Positions 42,092 to 51,154 of a stretch of DNA of 64,000 bases are shown here, piece by piece. Position 1 is the stretch's first letter. Each line of letters begins with the position of its first letter. A program made the position numbers and the translations under genes. Source of the DNA: Levilinea saccharolytica. Lineage in GTDB: Bacteria; Chloroflexota; Anaerolineae; Anaerolineales; Anaerolineaceae. Location of the stretch: positions 178,826 to 242,825 of the forward strand of contig NZ_LGCM01000027.1 in the NCBI RefSeq assembly GCF_001306035.1, written 5' to 3'. The notes beneath the pieces are model-generated. The model made no database searches and was not told the origin of the DNA. It saw only the letters and a list, made by a program, of their open reading frames with translations.

Positions 42092-43264
42092 ATGGGTCAA
42101 AATCACACCGAAACCTATGATTATATCTTCACCGGCGGCGGCGCGGCGGGTCTCAGCCTGGCCCTACACCTGGCCGACAGTCCCTTGCGCGACAAACGCA
42201 TGCTGATCATTGACCTGGAGCAGAAGAAACAAAATGACCGCACCTGGTGTTTTTGGTCCGATCAACCCAGCCGCTATCAGCCCATTCTTTACCGCTCCTG
42301 GGATGAAATTGCCTTTGAGTCCGAAAGTTTCTCCCACACCTACGCTCTGGCTCCCTTCCGTTATCACATGCTGCGCGGCATTGATTTCTACCGCCACGCC
42401 CAAGAAACCCTGCGCAGCCTCCCCAATGTGACCTTTCTCCAGGCCCCGGTCGAATCCGTGCAGGACGGCAGCCAGCACGCCCAGGTCACCGCTGGCGGCC
42501 AAACCTATGCCGCGGAGTGGGTCTTTAACAGCCTCTTTCGCTCCTCCGAGTTCAAAATCACCGACCCTCGCTATCACGATGTCAAACAGCATTTCAAAGG
42601 CTGGGAAATTGAAACCGAAACGGATGTCTTTAACCCCCAGCGCCCGACCATGTTTGATTTCCGTACGCCCCAGCACGGCGTGATGCGCTTTGTCTATATC
42701 CTGCCTTTCTCTCCGCGTCAAGCCCTGGTGGAATATACCCTCTTTTCAGCAGATTTGCTCCCCCCTGCCGAATATGATCTGGCCTTGAAAGCCTACATTC
42801 AGGACGTGCTCAAGCTCACCCATTACCGCATCGAGGCCGAGGAATCCGGCGTCATCCCCATGACCGATCAGCCCTTCCCACGCCGCGCGGGTCAGCGCAT
42901 TCTCAATATTGGCACCATCGGCGGGCGCGTCAAGCCCTCCACCGGCTACGCCTTCCTGCGCATCCAGCGCGATTCCGCCGCCGTGGTGCGTTCCCTCACC
43001 CAACACCACCACCCCTTCCACATCCCCGCCGACCCAGCCCTGGCCCGCTTCAACGACCGCATCATGCTCCAGCTCATGCAGCGTCAGGGGCCGAAAATGA
43101 AGGGGATCTTCACCGACCTCTTCATGCACAATCCCATCCATCGCCTTTTTCGGTTTCTCAACGAAGATGCCACGATCGGTGAAAACATCCTCCTCATGGC
43201 TTCTTTAAACCCCTGGCCTTTCTTGTCGGCTCTGTTCAAATTAATCCGCTCCAGACAGGTCTAG
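42092..43264 (+). CDS. Lycopene cyclase family flavoprotein (CrtY/CrtL type)
   Basis: About 390 residues beginning YDYIFTGGGAAGLSLALHL, an FAD/NAD-binding Rossmann motif, then IIDLEQKKQNDRTWCFWSDQP, YHMLRGIDFYRHA, YILPFSPRQALVEYTLFS, GVIPMTDQPFPRRAGQRILNIGTIGGRVKPSTGYAF. These are typical of bacterial lycopene beta-cyclases, which close the end rings of lycopene. No other carotenoid gene lies in the window, so either the rest of the pathway is elsewhere or the protein cyclises or reduces another polyprenoid. ATG 42092 follows GGAAGGA. Confidence 0.87.
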   Translation: MGQNHTETYDYIFTGGGAAGLSLALHLADSPLRDKRMLIIDLEQKKQNDRTWCFWSDQPSRYQPILYRSWDEIAFESESFSHTYALAPFRYHMLRGIDFYRHAQETLRSLPNVTFLQAPVESVQDGSQHAQVTAGGQTYAAEWVFNSLFRSSEFKITDPRYHDVKQHFKGWEIETETDVFNPQRPTMFDFRTPQHGVMRFVYILPFSPRQALVEYTLFSADLLPPAEYDLALKAYIQDVLKLTHYRIEAEESGVIPMTDQPFPRRAGQRILNIGTIGGRVKPSTGYAFLRIQRDSAAVVRSLTQHHHPFHIPADPALARFNDRIMLQLMQRQGPKMKGIFTDLFMHNPIHRLFRFLNEDATIGENILLMASLNPWPFLSALFKLIRSRQV

Positions 43265-43379
43265 ACCTCTTCATCTCATCCGTCAACGCACCTTCCCCAA
43301 TTTCCGAAAGACGGTTAAAATCAGGCCGGTTAAAAGTACCAATGAAAAATACCTCTAGGTTTCCAGCAGTGGGGGCAAA

Positions 43380-44303
43380 ATGAGTTCTTTCGTGATCTGG
43401 ATCTTCATCGGGCTTCTCGCCGTCATTCTGGGAGCTGGCTTATACTTTGCCGGGCGTGTGGTGCTGCCCAATGTCATCCCTTCCGAAAAAACTTATGAAC
43501 TTGAGGTCCGCCACGGCAAACTGGACGAGGTAGAATTTAACCGCTGGCCCAAGCAGTATGTCAAAATCCGCTCGCCTCACAATTACCTGATTAACGCCAT
43601 CTATATCCCGCATCCCAACGCCAACAAAACCGTTGTCCTTTCGCACGGCTTCACATACAGCCTGTTCGGCATGGTGAAATACGCGCCCATGTTCCGCAAG
43701 CGCGGTTTCAACGTGCTTATCTACGATCTGCGCCACCACGGAAAGACTGGCGGGTGGAACACCACCTTTGGTTTCTACGAAAAATTAGACCTTAAAGCCG
43801 TGGTCACCTGGGCCTACGACAAGCTGGGCACCGGCGGCAAGGTGGGCGTCTTTGGGGAATCCCTGGGAGCCGCCCTGTCCTTGCAGCACGCCGCCCTCGA
43901 CCCGCGGATTTCTTTTGTCATCGCGGATTGCCCCTTCTCGGATCTTAATGAACTGCTCGCTTACCGCCTGCGGAACGAATTTCACCTGCCTGCCTTTCCG
44001 CTGCTTCCCGTCTCCAGCATGATCTGCTGGGCGTTCACCGGCATGGCCTTCCGCAAAGTGTCGCCCCTGCGAGAAATGCCGGAAATTGAGGCGCCCATCC
44101 TCTTGATTCACGGGGATCGAGACACTTTTGTCCCCAAAGAAATGTCCATCGCCCTGCTGGCCGCGGCCAAAAACAGTCGGCTCACCCGCATCTACCTGGC
44201 CCCCCAGGCCGAACACGCCGAATCTTTCTGGACCAATCCCACTGCCTACGAACAGCAGGTGGACAACTTCCTGCGCGACATTCAGGCCATCCCCCGCGGT
44301 TAA
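43380..44303 (+). CDS. Membrane-anchored alpha/beta hydrolase
   Basis: 307 residues. One N-terminal helix (FVIWIFIGLLAVILGAGLYFAG) is followed by an alpha/beta hydrolase domain: VVLSHGFTYSLFGM (oxyanion region), FNVLIYDLRHHGKTGG, nucleophile elbow GVFGESLGAA, acid in LLIHGDRDTFVP and catalytic His in AEHAESFW. It matches the YqkD/YfhR-like serine hydrolases; the substrate is unknown. The preceding 115-base gap contains a twice-repeated CGGTTAAAA but no firm promoter. Confidence 0.87.
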   Translation: MSSFVIWIFIGLLAVILGAGLYFAGRVVLPNVIPSEKTYELEVRHGKLDEVEFNRWPKQYVKIRSPHNYLINAIYIPHPNANKTVVLSHGFTYSLFGMVKYAPMFRKRGFNVLIYDLRHHGKTGGWNTTFGFYEKLDLKAVVTWAYDKLGTGGKVGVFGESLGAALSLQHAALDPRISFVIADCPFSDLNELLAYRLRNEFHLPAFPLLPVSSMICWAFTGMAFRKVSPLREMPEIEAPILLIHGDRDTFVPKEMSIALLAAAKNSRLTRIYLAPQAEHAESFWTNPTAYEQQVDNFLRDIQAIPRG

Positions 44304-44376
44304 AGCTCACCGCTCCAATCTCATGGTAAAATTCGAAGTCGGGCGGCAAACCCTGGCCCGTTGAGCTCACCTGCTC

Positions 44377-44410
44377 CGGGCACTCCTCACTGGGCTGCCC
44401 GTTTCGTTTT
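44377..44410 (+). terminator. Possible terminator after the alpha/beta hydrolase gene
   Basis: CGGGCA (44377-44382) and TGCCCG (44396-44401) with a 13-base loop, followed by TTTCGTTTTT. The stem is short, so confidence is moderate. It would separate the hydrolase from the glycan operon starting at 44450. Confidence 0.45.
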
Positions 44411-44449
44411 TCAAGATCACCGGCTCTGCCGCAAGGAGTCATTCTTCGC

Positions 44450-46474
44450 GTGTTTAAACGCTTTTGGTCCTGGCTGCGCTTTCCTGCATTCCTGCTCATC
44501 CTCTGCATCGCCTCCTATGGGCTCCTGGCTTCCGCCCTGGGTTTCTATTGGGATGATTGGCCCATGGTCTGGTTCGCTCACACCTTAGGCCCAGCCGGTT
44601 TCACTCAGGTATTTTCTTCCGACCGTCCCTTCCTGGCGGGCATTTACGTCATCACCACCGCCCTGTTCCAGACCTCCCCCCTCCCCTGGCAGATCTTCGG
44701 CCTGGTCACGCGCTGGCTCACTGCCCTGGCGGTATATTGGACCGTGCAAAAAATCTGGCCCGAACGGCGCATGGCCGCCGCCTGGGTTGCGGTTTTATTT
44801 GCCGTTTTCCCCGGCTTCAAGCAGCAGCCCATCTCTGTGGTGTACAGCAACGGCTTCATCCTCCTGGCCAGTTATATTCTTTCCCTGGGCTGCATGTTGG
44901 CCGCCGTCCGCCAACCCCAACGCCGCTGGCTGTGGACGGTCCTGGGCGTGCTCACTTTTGCCCTCTGCACTTTTTCCACCGAGTATTATGTCGGCCTGGA
45001 TCTTATCCGCCCGATTTTGCTTTGGTTGGTGCTGCGCGAATACATCCCCACCTGGAAAGAGCGCGCCAAATCCGCGTTTTTCCATTGGCTGCCCTACCTG
45101 GGAGCCATGTTGGCCTTCTTGATCTGGCGCGTGTTCGTCTTTGAATTCCCCACCTACCAGCCCGAGCTGATTGATGCCGCTGCCGCCAGTCCGGTAGCTG
45201 CCGCTGGCGGTCTGCTCTACCGGGTGGTGCAGGATGTGTTCACCTCCTCCTGGTTGGTGTGGGCCTTGCCTTTTCGCTTCCCCGCCCTCGAAGATTTTGC
45301 CAACGTCTCTGGCGCTGCCTTCTGGCTCATCACCACAGCCAGTCTGCTCCTCACTCTGCTGGCCGTACTGCGCTTCCTGCCCGAAGAATCTGCCGAACCG
45401 CACAAGCGCGTAGCCTGGTCGCATCAGGCCATGATCGTCGGCGGCCTGGCCATGCTCTTTGCCGGTTGGCCGTTTTGGATCACCAACCTGCCCCTGGGCG
45501 TGCAGTTCCCCTGGGATCGTTTCTCCCTGGCCTTTATGTTGGGCAGCTGCATCTTCGCCGTGGGCTTGTTGGAATGGCTGCTGCGCAAGCACCTTCAGCG
45601 CGTGGTGCTGCTGTCGCTGGTTGTGGCCATGGCCGTGGGGTCTAATTTTGAAACCGCCAATTCTTACCGGCGCGAATGGATCACCCAGAAGGATTTCTTC
45701 TGGCAGCTTTCCTGGCGTGCCCCCGCCCTCAAACCCAACACCCTCCTGGTCACTCAGAAAATGCCGCTGATCTATTACAGCGACAATTCCCTCACCGCCC
45801 CCCTCAATTGGCTCTACGCCCCCGATAACCACACCAATACCCTGCCCTATTTCCTGGCCTTCACCGAAGTCCGTTTGGGCGCGGCCATTCCCGCTCTGGA
45901 AAAAGGTCTGCCGGTGGTGCAGGAATACCGCAGCGCCCGCTTTGAAAGCAGCACCGATCAGGCCCTGGTCTATTTCTACTCGCCGCCGGGCTGTTTGCGC
46001 CTGCTTTCGCCCAGCCGCGATGACGACCTGCCCATCCTGCCGCGCGAGGTCCGCAAAGCCCTCAAGATTTCGCACCTCAATCAGGTCATCCCGGATCCCG
46101 CCTCTCCCGCCAGCCCGCCTGCCCACATCTTCGGCGCAGAGCCTGAGCACGGCTGGTGCTATTATTATCAAAAAGCCGATCTCGCCCGCCAGACCGGCAA
46201 TTGGGAGCAGGTGGTTTCCCTGGGTGAAGAGGCTTTTTCTAAAGGTTTTGAGCCGGCTGAGCCTTCTGAATACATGCTCTTTGTCGAAGGCTACGCCCGT
46301 GCCGGGCGTTGGCAGCCCGCCGCAGATATGGCCGTCAAGACCGACCAGCTCGCCCACAGCCTGCAAAGCCCCCTCTGCCGCTTGTTGAGCCGTTTGGAAG
46401 CCAAAACGGCTCCCCAGGGCGCCGACGCTCAGGCGTTGGCTGGAGCGCGCGAACAGATCGAATGTCCCCAGTAA
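44450..46474 (+). CDS. Polytopic membrane protein, GT-C glycosyltransferase-like
   Basis: 674 residues with about 11 hydrophobic segments in the first 410 residues and a soluble C-terminal region of about 260. The first extracytoplasmic loop carries FYWDDWPMVWF, the paired acidic residues expected for a GT-C enzyme using a polyprenyl-phosphate sugar. The C-terminal QKADLARQTGNWEQVVSLGEEAFSKG segment is TPR-like. GTG 44450 follows AAGGAG at a spacing of 11. It is first in an operon with a GT2 polyprenyl-phosphate sugar transferase, which would make its donor substrate (inference). Confidence 0.75.
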   Translation: MFKRFWSWLRFPAFLLILCIASYGLLASALGFYWDDWPMVWFAHTLGPAGFTQVFSSDRPFLAGIYVITTALFQTSPLPWQIFGLVTRWLTALAVYWTVQKIWPERRMAAAWVAVLFAVFPGFKQQPISVVYSNGFILLASYILSLGCMLAAVRQPQRRWLWTVLGVLTFALCTFSTEYYVGLDLIRPILLWLVLREYIPTWKERAKSAFFHWLPYLGAMLAFLIWRVFVFEFPTYQPELIDAAAASPVAAAGGLLYRVVQDVFTSSWLVWALPFRFPALEDFANVSGAAFWLITTASLLLTLLAVLRFLPEESAEPHKRVAWSHQAMIVGGLAMLFAGWPFWITNLPLGVQFPWDRFSLAFMLGSCIFAVGLLEWLLRKHLQRVVLLSLVVAMAVGSNFETANSYRREWITQKDFFWQLSWRAPALKPNTLLVTQKMPLIYYSDNSLTAPLNWLYAPDNHTNTLPYFLAFTEVRLGAAIPALEKGLPVVQEYRSARFESSTDQALVYFYSPPGCLRLLSPSRDDDLPILPREVRKALKISHLNQVIPDPASPASPPAHIFGAEPEHGWCYYYQKADLARQTGNWEQVVSLGEEAFSKGFEPAEPSEYMLFVEGYARAGRWQPAADMAVKTDQLAHSLQSPLCRLLSRLEAKTAPQGADAQALAGAREQIECPQ

Positions 46475-46485
46475 AGGAAGCAGCC

Positions 46486-47454
46486 ATGACCCAAGCTGGA
46501 ACTTCCGCCCTGCCGGTCGAATCGCTGTCCGTGGTGGTGCCGGTATATAACAGCCAGCCCTCCCTGGCCCTGCTGGTTCAGGCCCTGGCCGCCGAACTGC
46601 CCTCTTTAGCCGGTCAATATGAGGTCATTCTGGTCAACGACGGCAGCCGGGATGCCTCCTGGGAAGAAATTCAGCGCCTCTGCCAGCTTTACCCCTGGCT
46701 GCGCGGCATCAACCTCATGCGCAATTACGGACAGCACAACGCCCTGCTGTGCGGCCTGCGCAGCGCCCGCTTTGCCGTCACCGTCACCATGGATGACGAC
46801 CTCCAGCACCCCCCGTCTGAAATCCCCGCCATGTTGGCCAAATTAAACGAGGGCTATGATGTCGTTTACGGCTTTCCCCGCAAGCTTCCACACGCCCTCT
46901 GGCGCAATCTCTTCTCCCGCCTCACCAAAAAAGTGCTCGCCTTCGTCATGGGCATTCCCACCGTCAGCGAAATCAGCGCCTTCCGCGCCTTCCGCACCCA
47001 CCTGCGCGACGCCTCTCTGCATTACCAAAGTCCGGGCGTGATCATTGATGTACTCCTCTCCTGGGGCACCTCCCGCTTCACCAGCGTGCCCGTCCACGAA
47101 GAGCCGCGCAAAATCGGTCATTCTAACTACAATTTCGCCCGTCTGGCCGCTCAGGTCTTTTTGATCCTGACCGGCTTCAGCACCGTTCCCCTGCGCATCG
47201 CCAGCTGGGTGGGTTTCCTGTTCACCCTCTTTGGCCTGGCGGTGTTTATCTACGTGGTCGCCATTTATTTCACCCTCGGCAGCATTCCCGGCTTTCCCTT
47301 CCTGGCCTCCATCATTTCCCTCTTCTCCGGCATGCAGATGTTTGCCCTCGGTATCTTCGGTGAGTACCTCGCGCGCATCTTCGACCGCAGCATGGACCGC
47401 CCCACCTACGTCATCCATCAACAAACCCCACCGGTCTCCGATAAGGACGTCTGA
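46486..47454 (+). CDS. GT2 family glycosyltransferase, polyprenyl-phosphate sugar transferase type
   Basis: 322 residues. The GT-A domain has SVVVPVYNSQPSLALLV, VILVNDGSRD, RNYGQHNALLCGL and VTMDDDLQHPPSEIP (DxD-like), then two C-terminal transmembrane helices (about 230-290). This layout is that of ArnC/GtrB/DPM1-type enzymes that load a sugar onto undecaprenyl phosphate on the cytoplasmic face. The gene starts 11 bases after the GT-C-like gene with AAAGGAAG upstream, consistent with a donor-synthase/acceptor-transferase pair. Confidence 0.9.
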   Translation: MTQAGTSALPVESLSVVVPVYNSQPSLALLVQALAAELPSLAGQYEVILVNDGSRDASWEEIQRLCQLYPWLRGINLMRNYGQHNALLCGLRSARFAVTVTMDDDLQHPPSEIPAMLAKLNEGYDVVYGFPRKLPHALWRNLFSRLTKKVLAFVMGIPTVSEISAFRAFRTHLRDASLHYQSPGVIIDVLLSWGTSRFTSVPVHEEPRKIGHSNYNFARLAAQVFLILTGFSTVPLRIASWVGFLFTLFGLAVFIYVVAIYFTLGSIPGFPFLASIISLFSGMQMFALGIFGEYLARIFDRSMDRPTYVIHQQTPPVSDKDV

Positions 47455-47457
47455 ACC

Positions 47458-48168
47458 ATGCGCGTGGTCATCCTCCAGCCGTCTTACATCCCCTGGCGCG
47501 GGTATTTTCACCAAATTGCCCTGGCGGATGTGTTTGTTTTTTATGACGACGTCAAATATGACAAGAACGGCTGGCGCAACCGCAACCGCATCAAAACCCC
47601 GCAGGGGCCGCAGTGGCTCACCATCCCCGTCCTGAATAAGGGCGTCGAAAGCCAACACACCCCCATCCACGAAATCCGCATCAACGACCAGACCGATTGG
47701 GCCAAAAAACATTGGAACGCCCTGCAGACCAACTATGCCCGCGCCCCATTTTTTGACGCTTACGCCAGCCAGCTCTCGGCCTTCTATCTCAGCCGCCCCA
47801 CCTACCTCACCGATCTGACCATCCCGCAGACCGTCGCCCTGGCCCGCCTGCTGGGCATCACCCACACCCGTTTCCTGCGCTCTTCGCAGCTCACCGGCCT
47901 GAGCGGTGTCAAAACAGACCGTCTGCTGTCCATCCTCACCCAGCTGGGCGCCACCCACTACCTCTCCGGCCCCTCTGCACGTGATTATTTGGAAGAAGAT
48001 AAGCTCCGTCAGGCTGGGATTGCGTTAGAATACATGCAGTATTCCTACCCTTCTTACCCCCAGCTGTATCCGCCCTTCGAAGGCCAGGTTTCCATTCTGG
48101 ATTTGCTGTTCATGACCGGTCCAGATGCTTTGGACTACATTGTGGAACAAAAGGACACCCCCAAATGA
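47458..48168 (+). CDS. WbqC-like family protein
   Basis: 236 residues matching the WbqC family: VVILQPSYIPWRGYFHQIALADVFVFYDDVKYDKNGWRNRNRIKTP at the N-terminus, then WLTIPV, HWNALQTNYARAPFF and GVKTDRLLSILTQLGATHYLSGPSARDYL. WbqC-type proteins are common in O-antigen and other glycan clusters next to amino-sugar genes; their chemistry is not assured here. It lies three bases after the GT2 gene and overlaps the methyltransferase gene by four bases. Confidence 0.9.
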   Translation: MRVVILQPSYIPWRGYFHQIALADVFVFYDDVKYDKNGWRNRNRIKTPQGPQWLTIPVLNKGVESQHTPIHEIRINDQTDWAKKHWNALQTNYARAPFFDAYASQLSAFYLSRPTYLTDLTIPQTVALARLLGITHTRFLRSSQLTGLSGVKTDRLLSILTQLGATHYLSGPSARDYLEEDKLRQAGIALEYMQYSYPSYPQLYPPFEGQVSILDLLFMTGPDALDYIVEQKDTPK

Positions 48169-48803
48169 CCCAACCACCGCTCTCCTCAAACCACCTGGAT
48201 GAGGTTCGCGAATACTTCGCGAAAACCCTGGAAAATTTTGGCGCCACCGCCCGCGGTGTGGATTGGAATTCTGATGATGCCCGCCGCATCCGTTTTGATC
48301 AGCTCGCCAAAATCATTGACCCCTCGCAGCCTTTCACCCTGCTGGATTACGGCAGCGGCTACGGCGCCTTCGCCGGGTACATGCTGGATGTCCACCTGCC
48401 CTTCACCCGCTACATCGGCTATGACATCGTTCAATCCATGATCGAACAAGGCCAGCGGGATTACCCCGATACAGACCGATTCCTCTTCACCGACCAGCTT
48501 TCCGAGGTACCCACCGCCGATTATGCCGTGGCTTGCGGGGTGTTCAACATGAAGCTGCGCGCCGCTTACGAGGAGTGGACCCCCTTTGTCTTGGATTGTC
48601 TCAAGGTGATGAACGAACGTTCTCGCCGCGGTTTCTCGGTCAATTTCCTCACCAAATATTCCGACCCCGAGAAGATGCGTCCCGACCTGTATTATGCTGA
48701 CCCGTGCTACTTATTTGATTACTGCAAAACCCATTTTTCTCGCAACGTGGCCCTGCTGCATGATTACACCGTTTACGACTTCACCCTGCTGGTTCGCAAA
48801 TAG
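48165..48803 (+). CDS. SAM-dependent methyltransferase in glycan operon
   Basis: 212 residues with a class I methyltransferase core: FTLLDYGSGYGAFAGYML (motif I), YIGYDIVQSMIEQG (acidic loop), DYAVACGVFNMKL. The C-terminal part VNFLTKYSDPEKMRPDLYYADPCYLFDYCKTHFSRNVALLHDY is shared by methyltransferases of sugar-modification loci. It may methylate the amino sugar or its acyl group (inference). ATG overlaps the WbqC stop (ATGA). Confidence 0.85.
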   Translation: MTQPPLSSNHLDEVREYFAKTLENFGATARGVDWNSDDARRIRFDQLAKIIDPSQPFTLLDYGSGYGAFAGYMLDVHLPFTRYIGYDIVQSMIEQGQRDYPDTDRFLFTDQLSEVPTADYAVACGVFNMKLRAAYEEWTPFVLDCLKVMNERSRRGFSVNFLTKYSDPEKMRPDLYYADPCYLFDYCKTHFSRNVALLHDYTVYDFTLLVRK

Positions 48804-48820
48804 CCGTGGGGAAATTTGCC

Positions 48821-49960
48821 ATGCCCGCTCCCGTGATTGATTTCAACCGCCCGTCCCTGGCCGGGAAAGAACTGGAATACATCCAGGATGCCTTCTCCCG
48901 CGCGCACATTTCCGGCGACGGCTATTATTCCAAGAAATGCCACGCCTTTCTGGAGACCACACTGGGGGTTCGCCGCGCCCTGCTGACCACCTCCTGCACC
49001 CACGCCCTAGAAATGGCCGCCCTTCTGCTGAATATTCAGCCGGGGGACGAAGTGATTGTGCCCTCGTTTACCTTCGTCTCCACTGTCAACGCCTTTGTCC
49101 TGCGCGGTGCGCGGCCCATTTTCATTGACATCCGCCCCGATACGCTCAATCTGGACGAAACCCGCCTGGAGGCCCTCCTCACCCCCCGCACCCGCGCCGT
49201 TCTCCCTGTTCATTATGCCGGCGTGGCCTGTGAAATGGATACCATTCTCGAAATCACCGCCCGCGCCCAGGTGCCCGTGGTGGAAGATAACGCCCACGGC
49301 CTGTTTGGGCGCTACAAAGGCCGTTTCCTGGGTACCATGGGCGCCTTAGCCACCCAAAGTTTCCACGAAACCAAAAACATCACCTGCGGCGAAGGCGGCG
49401 CCCTGCTCATCAACCAGCCCGATCTGGTGGAGCGCGCCGAGATCATCCGGGAAAAGGGCACCAATCGCAGCCGGTTTTTCCGCGGCATGGTGGATAAATA
49501 CACCTGGGTGGATGTCGGCTCCAGCTACCTTCCCTCCGACATTCTGGCCGCCATCCTCTTTGGCCAGCTGGAAGCCTGGCAGACCATCCAAGCGCGGCGG
49601 CAGTGTCTTTGGGAAACCTACGCAGCCGGCTTATCTGCCTGGGCTTCCGCACACGACGTACGCCTGCCCTTCGTGCCAGAAGATGCCCAGCAGGCCTACC
49701 ACATGTTTTACCTGCTGCTGCCCTCGTTGGAGATCCGCACCCGCCTGATTCAGCACCTTAAAGATCGCGGCATCTACAGCGTTTTTCACTACCTCCCCCT
49801 GCATCTTTCGGATATGGGTCAGCAATTCGGCGGCCGCCCGGGGGACTGCCCCGTCACGGAAGATGTCTCCGACCGGCTCCTGCGCCTGCCCTTCCACAAC
49901 GCCCTCACCACTTCCGCCCTGGAACAGGTCATTTCTGCCCTGCACGATTTCACCTTCTAA
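48821..49960 (+). CDS. wecE: dTDP-4-amino-4,6-dideoxygalactose transaminase (WecE/RffA type)
   Basis: About 379 residues. It aligns closely with enterobacterial WecE: DFNRPSLAGKELEYIQDAF, TSCTHALEMAALLLNIQPGDEVIVPSFTFVSTVNAFVLRGA, VHYAGVACEMDTI, SFHETKN with cofactor Lys185, IIREKGTNRSRFFRGMVDKYTWVDVGSSYLPSD and HMFYLLLPS. The enzyme transfers an amino group to dTDP-4-keto-6-deoxyglucose to give dTDP-Fuc4N. ATG 48821 is preferred over GTG 48806 because the N-terminus then matches family proteins and GGGGA is well spaced. rmlA and rmlB at 61340-63303 would supply its substrate. Confidence 0.93.
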   Translation: MPAPVIDFNRPSLAGKELEYIQDAFSRAHISGDGYYSKKCHAFLETTLGVRRALLTTSCTHALEMAALLLNIQPGDEVIVPSFTFVSTVNAFVLRGARPIFIDIRPDTLNLDETRLEALLTPRTRAVLPVHYAGVACEMDTILEITARAQVPVVEDNAHGLFGRYKGRFLGTMGALATQSFHETKNITCGEGGALLINQPDLVERAEIIREKGTNRSRFFRGMVDKYTWVDVGSSYLPSDILAAILFGQLEAWQTIQARRQCLWETYAAGLSAWASAHDVRLPFVPEDAQQAYHMFYLLLPSLEIRTRLIQHLKDRGIYSVFHYLPLHLSDMGQQFGGRPGDCPVTEDVSDRLLRLPFHNALTTSALEQVISALHDFTF

Positions 49961-49964
49961 GAAA

Positions 49965-49998
49965 ACGCTGCCCGTCTGAACTTTGAGACGGGCAGCGT
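49965..49998. terminator. Bidirectional terminator between wecE and folB
   Basis: ACGCTGCCCGTCT (49965-49977) pairs with AGACGGGCAGCGT (49986-49998) over an eight-base loop. A run of A on the left gives a T tract for minus-strand transcripts; the plus side continues with ACTGATTTAATT. Confidence 0.85.
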
Positions 49999-50022
49999 AC
50001 TGATTTAATTCACTTGCGCGGC

Positions 50023-50376
50023 TCACTCGCGTCCGCGTTCAATTTCCACGCCCACCGAACGCGCAAAGCGCACCGCGTCCGGTTTTTCCACCCTCACCAT
50101 CACCCGCTGAACTTTGTTTTCCAGCAAGCACAGGCGGGCAATATCCTCCGCCAGCGCTTCCACCGTGTAGCGGTGGGCTGTTTCAACCAGAGCAAAGACC
50201 TTGCGCGCCACCACGCTGTAGCTGACGCTGTCTTCGATGCGGTCTGTCGCCCCTGCCACAGAAGTGTCCATGTAGAGAATGATGTTGATCAGAATATCTT
50301 GCGGTTCGGCGCGTTCCCGGTCGCTCACCCCAATGACCCCGCGCACCAACAAGTCCTTCACCAAAACCTTATCCAT
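50023..50376 (-). CDS. folB: Dihydroneopterin aldolase
   Basis: 117 residues. DKVLVKDLLVRGVIGVSDRERAEPQDILINIILYMDTSVAGATDRIEDSVSYSVVARKV and TVEALAEDIARLCLLE are characteristic of FolB, which converts dihydroneopterin to hydroxymethyl-dihydropterin in folate synthesis. The length is normal. It is last in a three-gene operon, overlapping the Lgt-like gene by eight bases. No other folate synthesis gene is in the window, though folate is used by TrmFO here. Confidence 0.95.
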   Translation of the reverse strand: MDKVLVKDLLVRGVIGVSDRERAEPQDILINIILYMDTSVAGATDRIEDSVSYSVVARKVFALVETAHRYTVEALAEDIARLCLLENKVQRVMVRVEKPDAVRFARSVGVEIERGRE

Positions 50377-51154
50377 TTGTCACTCCTGTTGGTTCTGAAA
50401 GTGGTTCATCCACAAACACCAGCCGCCTTCCTACAGCAAAAACCCCCACAGCCAAAATACCCCAGGCAATCACCTGCCCGGCCGGAAGCCAACCCAGCCA
50501 CAGCGTTTGTTCCGCCAAAAAGGTCTCTAAAACAATACGCGCCAGCGCGCTCAGAGCCAAAAATCCCCAAAAAACGCCGCCTGGCCGCACCCCCCAACCA
50601 AAAACGCCCAATTTTCCTGCTTCCCGCGGCCAAATTAAAATGCCCACCCCCAACGCCAAAAGCGTCTCGTACACCTGTGTTGGGTGGCGCGGAACCCCCC
50701 ATAGATTTAATCCCCAAGGCAGGTCCGTCGGGCGCCCGTAGGCGCTTCCAGCCGCCAGGTGCGAAAGGCCCAACCCCACCATCACCACCGCGGCCGCCGG
50801 CATCAGCGCATCAAACGTCTCCGCCCACCCCAGCCCTTTGCGCTGGGTGTAGATTAGCACCGCCAGGGCAGCCGCCAAAAGCCCGCCCCACACATCAAAA
50901 AGCTCCGGGTTCAAAGCGATGATGTTCAAAGGCGCGCGGGTGAAGGCGGGTAAATTTTGCAGCACATAGCTCGCCCGTCCACCTACAATTCCCACCAGCA
51001 GCCCGACCAGGGTGATATTATCGATCATGACTGAGCTCAAACCGAATTTTGGTGCATGGCGGCCGGCTTGAGATACGCCAATCCATAGCGCCGCCAGAAG
51101 GATCAGCCCCGGCGTTTGAATAGAAAGAGGCCCAAGCTGCAGGGTCGGCAGCAT
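50369..51154 (-). CDS. Prolipoprotein diacylglyceryl transferase (Lgt)-like membrane protein
   Basis: 261 residues, about seven transmembrane helices. YGRPTDLPWGLNLWG, RHPTQVYE and a late ALARIVLETF match the Lgt family, which moves diacylglyceryl from phosphatidylglycerol onto prelipoprotein cysteine. The central R-x-x-N-F-x-N-x-E signature before GRPT is replaced by GLSHLAAGSAY, so residues considered essential in E. coli Lgt are absent. It may use a variant active site or have another lipid-transfer role. It overlaps TlpA (one base) and FolB (eight bases). Confidence 0.8.
   Translation of the reverse strand: MLPTLQLGPLSIQTPGLILLAALWIGVSQAGRHAPKFGLSSVMIDNITLVGLLVGIVGGRASYVLQNLPAFTRAPLNIIALNPELFDVWGGLLAAALAVLIYTQRKGLGWAETFDALMPAAAVVMVGLGLSHLAAGSAYGRPTDLPWGLNLWGVPRHPTQVYETLLALGVGILIWPREAGKLGVFGWGVRPGGVFWGFLALSALARIVLETFLAEQTLWLGWLPAGQVIAWGILAVGVFAVGRRLVFVDEPLSEPTGVTNG

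Noticed and set aside
43312..43335. Two copies of CGGTTAAAA 15 bases apart before the alpha/beta hydrolase gene
   Set aside because: Short, AT-rich and without symmetry; it may be chance and does not support an operator call.
44795..46366. 523-codon open frame on the minus strand opposite the GT-C-like gene
   Set aside because: Gly/Gln/His-rich translation without motifs; the plus-strand frame has membrane helices, a ribosome site and operon context.
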